A DNA stretch of 61,021 nucleotides from an uncultured Bacilli bacterium (GTDB lineage: Bacteria > Bacillota_I > Bacilli_A > RF39 > UBA660): contig CAKOQM010000002.1 of assembly GCA_934101275.1 (NCBI GenBank), forward strand, positions 1-61,021, written 5' to 3'. Below are positions 35,407 through 44,590 of the stretch, one piece after another. How positions within the stretch are numbered: the first letter of the stretch is position 1; every line of letters begins with the position of its first letter. The translations under genes and the position numbers were made by a program. A model generated the notes under the pieces. The model made no database searches. It saw only the letters and a program-made list of their open reading frames with translations, and was not told where the DNA came from.

Positions 35407-37287
35407 ATGTTAGTTTATGAAGGAATAAAATCTGAATTTATGGATGATGTTGACTTAGGGATTATTGCAGATAAAATTAGAAATAAATATATAGAAGTTA
35501 TTAAAAGAAAACCTAGTATTCCCGAATTTGACTCTTGGAAAAATTCTTTACAATATATGAGAGGAGTTCTAAGTGATAACGAGATACCAAATAACAGTGG
35601 TATTGCCATAGAATACAATATACCTCCTACTGGTTGTAGAATTGATTTTATGATGTCAGGTTATAATAAAGAAAAGTCTAATATAATTATTATTGAATTG
35701 AAACAGTGGAGTGTTGCTAAAGAAGTAGATGAAGTTGATGGCATCTATAAAGTAAATACTTATACAGGACATAGTTTAAGAGATGTTGTTCATCCGTCAT
35801 ATCAAGCTATGACATATGCTAATCTAATAAAAGATTATAATGAACTAGTACAACAAAAAAATATAAATGTAATACCTTGTGCCTATCTGCATAATTACTA
35901 CTTTGAGGATGATGACACATTACTTTCTGGTCATTACAAAGAATATATAGACAATGCTCCTTTGTTTGGTCATAATGATGTGGTTAAATTAAGAAACTTT
36001 ATAAAAAAATACATATTAGAAGGTGACGACGGCAACTTACTTTATGAAATTGAAAGTGGAAAAATAAGACCATCAAAAATGTTGCAGGATTCTTTAAGCG
36101 ACATGCTAAAAGGTAATAAAGAATTTTACATGATTGATAATCAGAAAATAATTTATGAATATGCCATTAGAAATGCCATTGATACTATTTCTAAAAATAA
36201 GAAAAGCGTTATGATTATAAGAGGTGGTCCTGGAACTGGAAAATCTGTGTTGGCTATCAACCTTCTTGTTGAATTAAATAATAGAAATATGACATGCTTT
36301 TATGTAACTAAAAATATGGCTCCTAGAAATGTTTATTCAACTAAATTACGAGGAAATTTCACAAAAACATATATCAATCATTTATTTCAAGGCTCCGGTA
36401 ATTTTATAGATGCTGAAAAAAATGAATTAGATTGTTTAATAGTTGATGAAGCACATAGATTAACTGAAAAGTCAGGCAGTTATCAAAACAAAGGCGAAAA
36501 TCAAGTTAAAGAGATTATTAATGCCTCAAGATTTTCTGTATTTTTTCTTGACGAAGACCAAAGGGTAACTTTAAGAGATATTGGTAGTGAAGACTTAATT
36601 AAAAAATATGCTAATGAACTCGGGGCAGGTATATACTTATTTGAATTAGATAGTCAGTTTCGTTGCAATGGTTCGGATGGTTACTTAGCCTGGCTTGATA
36701 GGATTTTAGAAATCAGAGATACAGCTAATCTTGATATAGATGGTTTTGATTATGATTTTAGAGTACTTGATGATCCAAATGAATTAAGAAAATTGATTGA
36801 AGAAAAAAATCGTCTTAATAATAAATCACGCATTGTTGCAGGTTACTGTTGGGAATGGCCAAAAGGAAGTTCTAGAAATAATACAAATTATCATGAAATA
36901 CAAATTTCTGAGAAAAATTTTGAAATGAGTTGGAATTTAGAGGCTGGTGAGTCTTTTGCAATAGGTTCTACATCTGTTAATGAGGTAGGATGTATTCATA
37001 CCGTTCAAGGATTGGAATTTGATTATATTGGTGTCATAATTGGGAACGATATGAGATATGAAAATGAACATGTTGTGACAGATTACAGAAAAAGAGCTAA
37101 AAGTGACAGTTCATTAAAAGGCATAAATAAAATAGCCAAAGAACAGGGTCAAGAAACAGCAGATGAAATTGCTGGAAAAATCATAAAAAATACGTATAGA
37201 ACATTAATGACCCGCGGATTAAAAGGATGTTATGTTTATTGTACTGATGAAAAATTAAGTGAATATATAAAGAAAAATATAAAGTAG
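35407..37287 (+). CDS. PD-(D/E)XK nuclease fused to DUF2075 helicase-like ATPase
   Basis: This encodes 626 residues. The N-terminal domain carries a PD-(D/E)XK arrangement: IEYNIPPTGCRIDFMM (Asp80) then IIIIELKQW (Glu97, Lys99). The C-terminal domain is of the DUF2075 (Schlafen-group-3-like) type, with Walker A GGPGTGKS (residues 273-280), Walker B CLIVDEAHRLT, a Q-containing FFLDEDQRVT, and the late motifs VGCIHTVQGLEFDYIGVIIG and YRTLMTRGLKGCYVY. It is probably a DNA- or RNA-directed helicase-nuclease. It pairs with the MazG-like gene upstream. No phage-defence name is claimed for it. Confidence 0.8.
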   Translation: MLVYEGIKSEFMDDVDLGIIADKIRNKYIEVIKRKPSIPEFDSWKNSLQYMRGVLSDNEIPNNSGIAIEYNIPPTGCRIDFMMSGYNKEKSNIIIIELKQWSVAKEVDEVDGIYKVNTYTGHSLRDVVHPSYQAMTYANLIKDYNELVQQKNINVIPCAYLHNYYFEDDDTLLSGHYKEYIDNAPLFGHNDVVKLRNFIKKYILEGDDGNLLYEIESGKIRPSKMLQDSLSDMLKGNKEFYMIDNQKIIYEYAIRNAIDTISKNKKSVMIIRGGPGTGKSVLAINLLVELNNRNMTCFYVTKNMAPRNVYSTKLRGNFTKTYINHLFQGSGNFIDAEKNELDCLIVDEAHRLTEKSGSYQNKGENQVKEIINASRFSVFFLDEDQRVTLRDIGSEDLIKKYANELGAGIYLFELDSQFRCNGSDGYLAWLDRILEIRDTANLDIDGFDYDFRVLDDPNELRKLIEEKNRLNNKSRIVAGYCWEWPKGSSRNNTNYHEIQISEKNFEMSWNLEAGESFAIGSTSVNEVGCIHTVQGLEFDYIGVIIGNDMRYENEHVVTDYRKRAKSDSSLKGINKIAKEQGQETADEIAGKIIKNTYRTLMTRGLKGCYVYCTDEKLSEYIKKNIK

Positions 37288-37321
37288 CTTTTGAGAGCAT
37301 TTATGATGGGAATGGTAGTTT

Positions 37322-38893
37322 ATGAAAATGTCTGAGGAAATAAAAGATTTTGGTAAAGAATATGTTTATGAACAATATACGAGAATTGTAGAAGATTTTA
37401 AGGAATATGAGAAGATAACAAAGACGAAAATGTTAGAGGCCATTTATAAAGTTTATGAGGATTCTTATAATATTATTGATATTTGTACAACAAGAGAACT
37501 AAAATTTTTAAAAATGACATTAGATTATATGGTAAATCATCATGATGATTCATCAAAACAAATGCTATTTTCTGATAAATATAATTGGGAAAGGAATATT
37601 CTAAGAGATAAATTTTTGCTTTATCGTTCTTTTGATGATGATATTAGTATTCCTGAAGAAATAGTAGATAAAGTAAAGGAAGCTTTAAAAAAGGTTAAGT
37701 GGGCTGACCAAAAGAAAATAGATGATATCAATGAATTTTTAGTAAGTTATTGTAAAATGCAAGGTTCAGCCTTTTTGCCATCTGTTTGTCAAATTGGTTC
37801 GGTTGTCACAGGGGCAAAAGAAGAATCATTATGGCAACACATGTTAAATAATAAATTATTTAATTATTATGTTTTCCTTCGTTTACAAGAAGTCGAAGAC
37901 TTAAAAGAACCAATGCCTGTTGCTATCTTTAATGACTTTTTTGATATTGCAGATGACTTAGATGAACAAAGAAAAAAACAAGGTCTTGCTGGTAATATAA
38001 ATATTGACTCGAAAAAATTTAAAACAATGTTTTATAATGATTTTGATATTTATAATCCTAAAATCAAAAAATTTCTAAAAGAGTTACGTGATTTATCTTT
38101 TTGTTGGCCATCAGTCATTAAGCCAATTAGAGATTATGCTATGCTTAATCTTGAAAGAGATTCTTTAAAAGAGCTTATAAAAAGTGTTCCTGCTTTAAAC
38201 AATATAGATTTAACTAAATTTTTTAAAATCTTAGATGAAGCGATGGACGAGATGCCATCTGGGGCTTTAAATGGCTGTACCCCTAATGAAGCTAAACAGA
38301 TTAAAGTGCGAGAATTAAAAAATAGAATGAATAAAGAAGAAAGATATGTTGAGCAAAAAAATGCCTGTTTATCTAAAAAAGATGTCGACTTATTTTATAA
38401 AATCTATTTTACTTTATTAGAATTTACGAACGAAAAATATAAGATAAATCCTCATCTTAAACTTTATAATCAAAAAGCCATCAATCCAGCTGAAATGGAA
38501 GATGTTATAAATAAATATTGGGAGAATAAGGAATTTATAACGACAGAATTTTGTCTAGCTAATCCTTATAAATTTAATAAGGAAGAGTTAAGTTTAACCA
38601 GTGAATTTAAAAAAGGTATTAGAAGAATGTTTATTATTTGTCGTTATGAAGAAGAATACACGGCTTTATTAACCGAAGAAAAAGTTTATATGATAAAGGG
38701 CTTAAATGTTAATATTGATGAAATTATTCCTTATGATGAACTACCTTATGCGGTTACAACATCAATTATTCCTTTTAAAGGTAATTTAGTTTACGATAGT
38801 TTGTTTTTTGGCACTGACATAAAATTAGGCGTAGGCTTTGAGGAAATGATTGATAAAGAGTATGAACAAACAATGAAATATTATCACTTGTAA
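37322..38893 (+). CDS. 523-residue soluble protein, unknown
   Basis: The protein has 523 residues, no membrane segment and no recognised motif. It is largely helical and charged. The middle has FFDIADDLDEQRKKQGLAGN and ALNGCTPNEA; the C-terminal 140 residues look like a mixed alpha/beta domain (FIICRYEEEYTALLTEEKVYMIKGL). It follows the nuclease-helicase gene by 34 bp on the same strand and could share its transcript. The ATG at 37322 follows GGGAATGG; the ATG at 37328 is an alternative. A strong terminator follows at 38986. I do not recognise the family. Confidence 0.6.
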   Translation: MKMSEEIKDFGKEYVYEQYTRIVEDFKEYEKITKTKMLEAIYKVYEDSYNIIDICTTRELKFLKMTLDYMVNHHDDSSKQMLFSDKYNWERNILRDKFLLYRSFDDDISIPEEIVDKVKEALKKVKWADQKKIDDINEFLVSYCKMQGSAFLPSVCQIGSVVTGAKEESLWQHMLNNKLFNYYVFLRLQEVEDLKEPMPVAIFNDFFDIADDLDEQRKKQGLAGNINIDSKKFKTMFYNDFDIYNPKIKKFLKELRDLSFCWPSVIKPIRDYAMLNLERDSLKELIKSVPALNNIDLTKFFKILDEAMDEMPSGALNGCTPNEAKQIKVRELKNRMNKEERYVEQKNACLSKKDVDLFYKIYFTLLEFTNEKYKINPHLKLYNQKAINPAEMEDVINKYWENKEFITTEFCLANPYKFNKEELSLTSEFKKGIRRMFIICRYEEEYTALLTEEKVYMIKGLNVNIDEIIPYDELPYAVTTSIIPFKGNLVYDSLFFGTDIKLGVGFEEMIDKEYEQTMKYYHL

Positions 38894-38985
38894 TTATTTA
38901 TGATAAAAATAAGAATAGTTTAGAATTGAAATTAAAGAAAAGGCTGAATAATTAATAATACGGGATTAATAACCATTATGAATTT

Positions 38986-39010
38986 GCTTTCGTAAAAAGA
39001 AAGCTTTTTT
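38986..39010 (+). terminator. Intrinsic terminator at the end of the island
   Basis: GCTTTC pairs with GAAAGC over a 7-base loop and is followed by six Ts. Confidence 0.8.
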
Positions 39011-39046
39011 CTTTTATAAAATATTAAAGACAAAAGAAAGTAATTA

Positions 39047-39055
39047 TGTTAAAAT
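39047..39055 (+). promoter_or_regulatory. Extended -10 promoter of parA
   Basis: TGT-TAAAAT lies 30 bp before the parA ATG; no clear -35 box is seen. Confidence 0.45.
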
Positions 39056-39085
39056 GTTTGTAGATGTAAATTAAAGGGTGGTAAT

Positions 39086-39871
39086 ATGGCAAAAGTTATT
39101 TCATTAGTAAACCAAAAAGGCGGTGTTGGAAAGACAACAACAAGTATTAATTTAGCGGCTGCTTTAGGCAAAGAAGGAAAAAAGACACTTTTAATAGATT
39201 TGGACCCTCAAGGAAATGCTTCCAATGGTCTTGGCTTAAATAATAATGATTTTGAGCATGATATCTATGATGTTATTACAGGTGCTTGCAACATAAAAGA
39301 AGCTATCATTAAAACAAAATTTAAAAATTTATCCATTATTCCAGCAACTATCAATTTAGCGGGTGTGGATGTCGAATTTATTAGGAAAATGTATGAAGAT
39401 ACAACATTCCATCAAAATGAACAATTAAGAATGTGTCTGGAAGAAATCAAAGATAAATATGATTATATCATTATTGATTGTCAACCATCACTAGGAACCA
39501 CGGCGATGAATGCTTTAGTCGCGAGTGATTCTGTCATCATTCCTGTTCAATGCGAATACTATGCTCTTGAAGGTATTACACAACTTTTAAATTCTATTAT
39601 AATGGTCCAAAATAAAATGAATCCTAATTTACGAATTGAAGGTGTTTTACTAACCATGCTAGATGGAAGAACAAACATTGGCTTAGAAGTTATTGAGGAA
39701 GTACGTAAATGCTTTAAATCCAAAGTATTTAATACGATTATTCCAAGACTTGTGCGTTTGGTAGAAGCTCCAAGTCATGGTAAACCTATCAGTGATTATG
39801 ACCCAACGAGCCGAGCTACTTTAGCTTATCAAAATTTAGCAAAGGAAGTGATTAGTCGAAATGGAGACTAA
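39086..39871 (+). CDS. parA: Chromosome partitioning ATPase ParA/Soj
   Basis: This encodes 261 residues. The deviant Walker A motif QKGGVGKTTTSINL with the signature Lys, DLDPQGNAS and DCQPSLGTTAMNAL define a Soj-type ParA. With ParB it organises and segregates the origin region. It overlaps parB by 11 bases. The order parA-parB-mscS-DUF951-(abgT)-ychF resembles origin-proximal loci in Firmicutes. No exact parS (TGTTTCACGTGAAACA) was found in the window. Confidence 0.93.
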   Translation: MAKVISLVNQKGGVGKTTTSINLAAALGKEGKKTLLIDLDPQGNASNGLGLNNNDFEHDIYDVITGACNIKEAIIKTKFKNLSIIPATINLAGVDVEFIRKMYEDTTFHQNEQLRMCLEEIKDKYDYIIIDCQPSLGTTAMNALVASDSVIIPVQCEYYALEGITQLLNSIIMVQNKMNPNLRIEGVLLTMLDGRTNIGLEVIEEVRKCFKSKVFNTIIPRLVRLVEAPSHGKPISDYDPTSRATLAYQNLAKEVISRNGD

Positions 39872-40754
39872 GAGAAAAGCCTTAGGAAAAGGACTTGAGC
39901 AATTATTTTCAAATGAAGTCATTAATTTTGAAAACTTTGAAAAAAACACCATTGCTGAAGCAGAACAAAAAAGTACAGTTGGTGAAATTAAAGTAAGTGA
40001 AATAAGAAGTAATCCTTACCAACCTCGTAAAACTTTTAATGAAGAAACCTTAAATGAGCTTGCCGCGTCTATTAAAGAACATGGGGTCATTGAACCTATT
40101 ATTGTCAAAAAAGCGATTAAAGGTTATGAACTTGTTGCTGGTGAAAGAAGACTTAAAGCGGCTAAAATAGCAGGATTAGAAACCATTCCAGCCGTTGTGA
40201 GAGATTTTAATGACCAAGAAATGATGGAAATTGCTCTTTTAGAAAATATTCAAAGAGAAGATTTAAATCCTATAGATGAAGCGACGGCTTATCAAAAAAT
40301 TATTGAACTTGGTGGTTTTACGCAAGAAGAATTTGCCGAAAAATTCGGTAAAAGTAGAAGCCATGTTACTAATATGTTAGGGTTATTATCTTTACCTTCT
40401 TTAGTTAAAATATATGTTCAAGAAGGTCATTTATCTATGGGGCATGCAAGAGCTTTAAGTAAATTAACGGATGAAGAAAAAATAAATGAACTCGCTAATA
40501 AAGTGATTAAAGAAAACTTAAGCGTTCGGGCTTTAGAACAACTTTTAAATGAGGAACAACTACCTAAAAAACAAGAACAAGAAAAACAAAAAGAACCTAA
40601 AAATATTCGTAACTCTATTTACGAAAGAATGATGCGTGAAAAAGTTGGTACAAAAGTACGTATCAATACAAAAAAAATTGAAATTCCATATGATTCCCCT
40701 AAAGATTTAGAAAGAATCTTGGAAATACTAGGTATTAGAATTGAGGGATTATAA
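39861..40754 (+). CDS. parB: Chromosome partitioning protein ParB/Spo0J
   Basis: This encodes 297 residues. The N-terminal CTP-binding fold has NPYQPRKTF and GERRLKAAK, and the helix-turn-helix that reads parS is FTQEEFAEKFGKSRSHVTNML. The C-terminal dimerisation domain is short. A Lys/Glu/Gln-rich linker (EEQLPKKQEQEKQKEPKN) precedes it. It overlaps parA upstream and mscS downstream, and acts with ParA in origin segregation and SMC loading. Confidence 0.93.
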   Translation: METKRKALGKGLEQLFSNEVINFENFEKNTIAEAEQKSTVGEIKVSEIRSNPYQPRKTFNEETLNELAASIKEHGVIEPIIVKKAIKGYELVAGERRLKAAKIAGLETIPAVVRDFNDQEMMEIALLENIQREDLNPIDEATAYQKIIELGGFTQEEFAEKFGKSRSHVTNMLGLLSLPSLVKIYVQEGHLSMGHARALSKLTDEEKINELANKVIKENLSVRALEQLLNEEQLPKKQEQEKQKEPKNIRNSIYERMMREKVGTKVRINTKKIEIPYDSPKDLERILEILGIRIEGL

Positions 40755-41563
40755 TGGAACGTATCTTTCAGTTTTTTTTCCAAAGAAAAATTGTTTTACC
40801 TATTTTAATTATTGTTTCCACATCCCTTTTAATTAAAGTGGGAAGAGCTATTATTAACCGTTTATTTACGCGTGGTAAAGGTAGTTTCGAAGCCAAAAGA
40901 AGAACCACTATTATCGAACTTATAACCAAAATTAGTACTTTCTTTATTTGTGCTATCGCGGTGATGATGATTTTAGATATTTATGGTGTTGATACAAAAG
41001 GTATTTTGGCCTCTTTAGGAATTGCTGGTGTTGTTTTAGGTCTGGCTCTTCAAGATACGGTCCAAGACCTTATGAGTGGAATTTATATTATTTTAGATAA
41101 TTACTATGTAATAGGAGATTATATACGAATTAATAATTTCTTAGGCGAAGTTATTGAAGTCACTTTAAAAAGCACAAAAATAAAAGGTGCCAATGGTGAA
41201 GTTTATATTTTTGCCAATCGTAATGTCAACGCTGTTGTGAATTTATCCCAACAACGCGCCGGCCTTGCTATTAAAATTCCGACGGCTTATGAAGAAACTA
41301 CGGAAAAAGTGGAAGAAGCTTTAAAAGAAGTTGTTGAAAAAAGTAAACAAATTTCCGGTGTTTTTAAAGATAGTAAATACTTAGGAATTGATTCTTTTGG
41401 TGATTCTGCCATAAATTATGCTATAATGATATACTGTAAGTCAAATGACCAGTGGAGCGTTAAAAGAGAAGTTCATAAATTGGTCAAAGAAATATATGAG
41501 GAAAAGAATATAAAGATTCCTTATAATCAGATTGAGGTGCATAATGGAAAAGAAATCATATAA
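40754..41563 (+). CDS. mscS: Small-conductance mechanosensitive channel (MscS family)
   Basis: This encodes 269 residues. Three membrane helices are visible; the pore helix region reads GIAGVVLGLALQDTVQDLMSG, with the cytosolic beta domain following (YVIGDYIRIN). MscS channels open on membrane tension to release osmolytes in hypo-osmotic shock. It starts on the last base of the parB stop and overlaps the DUF951 gene by 20 bases. Confidence 0.88.
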   Translation: MERIFQFFFQRKIVLPILIIVSTSLLIKVGRAIINRLFTRGKGSFEAKRRTTIIELITKISTFFICAIAVMMILDIYGVDTKGILASLGIAGVVLGLALQDTVQDLMSGIYIILDNYYVIGDYIRINNFLGEVIEVTLKSTKIKGANGEVYIFANRNVNAVVNLSQQRAGLAIKIPTAYEETTEKVEEALKEVVEKSKQISGVFKDSKYLGIDSFGDSAINYAIMIYCKSNDQWSVKREVHKLVKEIYEEKNIKIPYNQIEVHNGKEII

Positions 41564-41741
41564 GCTAAATGATCATGTCATCATGAAAAAGCCCCATGCT
41601 TGTAAAACTAACGATTGGGTAATTACAAGAGTAGGAGTTGATATTAAACTCAAATGTTTTCATTGTCAAAGAGAAATCATGATGGACCGTTTAGAATTTG
41701 AAAGAAAATTAAAAAAAGTGATAGGTGATAACGGTGAATAG
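41544..41741 (+). CDS. DUF951 protein
   Basis: This encodes 65 residues from the ATG at 41544, with GAGGTG as ribosome binding site; a longer TTG reading from 41532 is not supported. DUF951 proteins are small beta-rich proteins with a conserved HVIMKKPHACKTNDW core and a KCFHCQREIMMDR segment whose two Cys, with the first, could hold a metal. Function is unknown. The gene is conserved between ParB/MscS and YchF in many Firmicutes. It overlaps the AbgT gene by 8 bases. Confidence 0.8.
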   Translation: MEKKSYKLNDHVIMKKPHACKTNDWVITRVGVDIKLKCFHCQREIMMDRLEFERKLKKVIGDNGE

Positions 41742-43272
41742 TAAAAAAACAAAAATAAGTTTACACCCTATTATGACCTTTCTTATTTTAACCTGTGTGA
41801 TAGTAATTTTAAGTGGTGTGTTATACTTACTGGATTTTAGTCAAACACTTTATACCATTAACGGAACAACCTTAGAATATTCCATGAGTACCGTGACGGT
41901 TCAAAATTTGTTTAGTTTTGAAGGACTTAAATATATCTTCTCTTCAACGGTTTCAAATTTTGTTTCTTTCGCCCCTTTAAGTACGTTAATTATTGTCTTA
42001 ATTGGTTTTGGTGTCATGGAAAAAAGTGGCTTTTTAAAAACCGCGATTACGGCTTTAACAAAAAAAATGAAACGTAATACTGTAACATTTATTTTGATTT
42101 TTCTAAGTATTATCGTGAGTATTTTTGGGGATTTATCTTATATCGTTTTATTACCTTTAAGCGCTTTGGTCTTTAAATATGGTAAAAGAAATCCTTTAAT
42201 AGGCGTTGTTGCTTCTTTTGCCGGCCTTACCTGTGGTCAAGGCTTGTCTGTAATATTTACGAGTGTCGATAGTTCTTTACTAAGTCTTTCTCTTACAAGT
42301 GCAAGAGTGATTGATATGGGATATCGTATGGCTTCTATTAGTGCTATCTTTATTATGGCTGTGGCTGTTTTTGTGCTCACGTATGTTCTTACGATGCTAA
42401 CTGAGAAAAAAGTGGCTCCAAAGTTAAATAAATATGAAGTTGCTGAGGTTTTAGAAGAAGATGAAGGTATTCTTACGAAAAGAGAATTACGAGGCCTTGT
42501 TTTCTCTTTATTTGCCGGGGCGATTTATATTCTTATTTTCATTTATAACATTATCCCAGGTCTTCCTTTATCTGGTAAGCTTTTAGATAATAGCCAAGTT
42601 TTATATGTTGATAAGTTATTTAGTTATAACTCTTTCTTCTCTAATGGATTTGTCTTTATCGTAACTATTTTCTTTGTTATCCTAGGTTTATTTTATGGCC
42701 TTGGAGCTCGTACTATTAAAAATCATCAAGATTTTGTGGATACCCTTGGCCATTCTTTAGATAACATTGGTAAAACTTTAGTCTTAATATTTTTTGCTTC
42801 TTTGTTTATAAGCTTATTTAAATATACCAATATTGGCACTATTTTGGTTGCTTTCTTAGCTAATTTATTTTCTAAGACAGGCTTCCAAGGATTACCACTT
42901 ATTATCATGCTTTTCTTAGTAAGTTCTGTAGCAACGATTTTTATTCCTAATTCGGTAACAAAATGGACTATTTTATCCCCTGTTGTTATTCCAGTTTTTA
43001 TGAATGCCGGCATGACACCTGAATTTAGTCAAATTATTTTCCGTTTTGGGGAAAGTATGACAATGGGTCTTACTCCTTTAATGGCTTACTTTGTTATTTA
43101 TTTAGCTATTTTAAATGATTATTGTAAGAAAGAAAACTCTATTGGCATTACAGATTCTTTAAAACTCCAAGTGCCTTATGCTATAGTAACAGGATTAATT
43201 TTACTATGTATTTTAATTTTATGGTATGTCATCGGTTTACCGACAGGTATTAATGGTGCGACTATTTTATAA
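41734..43272 (+). CDS. AbgT family transporter
   Basis: This encodes 512 residues from the GTG at 41734, preceded by AGGTG; the in-frame GTG at 41725 is too close to that site. There are about 11-12 hydrophobic helices. GDLSYIVLLPLSALVF, two short re-entrant-like stretches and GESMTMGLTPLMAYFVIYLAI match AbgT transporters, which move p-aminobenzoyl-glutamate or export sulfonamides. The real substrate is unknown, though a folate-related role would fit fhs later in the window. It is inserted between DUF951 and ychF. Confidence 0.82.
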   Translation: MNSKKTKISLHPIMTFLILTCVIVILSGVLYLLDFSQTLYTINGTTLEYSMSTVTVQNLFSFEGLKYIFSSTVSNFVSFAPLSTLIIVLIGFGVMEKSGFLKTAITALTKKMKRNTVTFILIFLSIIVSIFGDLSYIVLLPLSALVFKYGKRNPLIGVVASFAGLTCGQGLSVIFTSVDSSLLSLSLTSARVIDMGYRMASISAIFIMAVAVFVLTYVLTMLTEKKVAPKLNKYEVAEVLEEDEGILTKRELRGLVFSLFAGAIYILIFIYNIIPGLPLSGKLLDNSQVLYVDKLFSYNSFFSNGFVFIVTIFFVILGLFYGLGARTIKNHQDFVDTLGHSLDNIGKTLVLIFFASLFISLFKYTNIGTILVAFLANLFSKTGFQGLPLIIMLFLVSSVATIFIPNSVTKWTILSPVVIPVFMNAGMTPEFSQIIFRFGESMTMGLTPLMAYFVIYLAILNDYCKKENSIGITDSLKLQVPYAIVTGLILLCILILWYVIGLPTGINGATIL

Positions 43273-43275
43273 TGC

Positions 43276-43311
43276 AAAACTGCTTAAGTTGAAAGAACGG
43301 GGCAGTTTTTT
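43276..43311 (+). terminator. Intrinsic terminator after the AbgT gene
   Basis: AAAACTGC pairs with GCAGTTTT across an 18-base loop and is followed by Ts. Confidence 0.7.
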
Positions 43312-43350
43312 AAATTTCCTGCAAATAAGCTTTAAAAATAAACATTTAAT

Positions 43351-43378
43351 TGATATAATTTAAGACGTGTAAACACGT
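43351..43378 (+). promoter_or_regulatory. ychF extended -10 promoter and leader hairpin
   Basis: TGA-TATAAT (43351-43359). ACGTG-TAAA-CACGT (43365-43378) then forms a small hairpin at the predicted 5' end of the transcript, followed by AAAGGAG. Confidence 0.55.
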
Positions 43379-43392
43379 AAAGGAGTGAGATT

Positions 43393-44493
43393 ATGGCTTT
43401 AAAAGCAGGTATTGTTGGTTTGCCTAATGTGGGTAAGTCGACGTTATTTAATGCCATTACAAAAAAACATATTTTAGCCGCGAATTATCCATTTGCCACT
43501 ATTGAACCTAATGTGGGTGTTGTTACGGTTCCTGATTCTAGACTATCTTTTTTAGAAGATATGTATGTTCCTAAAAGTACGGTGCCAACCTCTTTTGAAT
43601 TTACCGATATCGCGGGCCTTGTCAAAGGGGCTTCTAAAGGTGAAGGCTTAGGCAATAAATTTCTATCCCATATTAGAGAAGTCGATGCCATTGTGGAAGT
43701 GGTTCGTTGTTTTGAAGATGAAAACATAATTCACGTATCAGGAAAAATTAGCCCAATTGATGACATTGAAATTATTAATGTAGAGCTTGTCCTAGCGGAT
43801 TTGGAAATTGCCCAGAATAGATTAGACAAAATAGCCAAAAAAGCCCAAACAACAAAAGAAAAGGACGTCGTTTTAGAGTATGAAACCTTACGTAAATGTG
43901 TAGAAGCTCTTATGCAAAACAAACCCATTCGTTCTTTAGATTTAAATGAAGATGAAAAGTTAATTATCAAAAACTTTAGTTTTATAACAGCTAAGCCGAT
44001 TATTTACGTTGCCAATGTTAAAGAAGATGACATTGTTTTAGGCGATAATGACTACTCTAAACAAGTTAAGGAATATGCTTCAAAAGAGGGTTCTGGCGTC
44101 ATTGTTATGTGCGCGGAGTTAGAAAGTCAAATGGCTGAACTAGAAGAAAGTGACAAAAAAGAATTTTTAAAAGAATTAGGAATTTCTTCAAGTGGTTTAG
44201 ATAAACTTATTTTTGCTACTTATGATTTACTTGGTTTACAAACATTTTTTACAGTAGGACCAGATGAATGCCGGGCTTGGACATTTAAAAAAGGAATGAC
44301 AGCAAAATCATGTGCGGGTCTTATTCATTCTGATATCGAAAGAGGCTTTATTAAAGCTGAAATTATGAAATACAGTGATTTAGAGGCCCTAGGCAGTGCC
44401 AAAGAAGTTCAAGAAGCCGGGAAATTATATTTAGAAGGTAAAGATTACCTTATGCAAGACGGCGATATTGCTTATTTTAGATTTAATGTATAG
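43393..44493 (+). CDS. ychF: Redox-regulated ATPase YchF (Obg-like)
   Basis: This encodes 366 residues, full length. The P-loop is GLPNVGKSTLFNAIT and G3 is DIAGLVKGASKGEGLGNKFL. The TGS domain at the C-terminus has FTVGPDECRAWTFKKG and ends YFRFNV. YchF prefers ATP over GTP and associates with ribosomes in stress responses. It has its own promoter and a double terminator. Confidence 0.95.
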   Translation: MALKAGIVGLPNVGKSTLFNAITKKHILAANYPFATIEPNVGVVTVPDSRLSFLEDMYVPKSTVPTSFEFTDIAGLVKGASKGEGLGNKFLSHIREVDAIVEVVRCFEDENIIHVSGKISPIDDIEIINVELVLADLEIAQNRLDKIAKKAQTTKEKDVVLEYETLRKCVEALMQNKPIRSLDLNEDEKLIIKNFSFITAKPIIYVANVKEDDIVLGDNDYSKQVKEYASKEGSGVIVMCAELESQMAELEESDKKEFLKELGISSSGLDKLIFATYDLLGLQTFFTVGPDECRAWTFKKGMTAKSCAGLIHSDIERGFIKAEIMKYSDLEALGSAKEVQEAGKLYLEGKDYLMQDGDIAYFRFNV

Positions 44494-44550
44494 TTTTCTT
44501 TAAAGAAAACTATATTTGCGGTATGTAAAGGAGAACGTCAGTTCTCTTTT
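44489..44550 (+). terminator. Tandem hairpins terminating ychF
   Basis: First, a perfect 13-bp palindrome TATAGTTTTCTTT/AAAGAAAACTATA (44489-44514) starts in the last ychF codon. Second, GAGAAC-GTCA-GTTCTC (44531-44546) with flanking A and T runs is a standard terminator. Confidence 0.8.
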
Positions 44551-44553
44551 TAT

Positions 44554-44584
44554 AAAAAATAGATCTTTTTAAAAAGTCTATTTT
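44554..44584 (-). terminator. Minus-strand terminator after the Rpn-type remnant
   Basis: On the - strand, AAAATAGA pairs with TCTATTTT and is followed by further Ts, just past the stop at 44591. Confidence 0.6.
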
Positions 44585-44590
44585 AGATTA

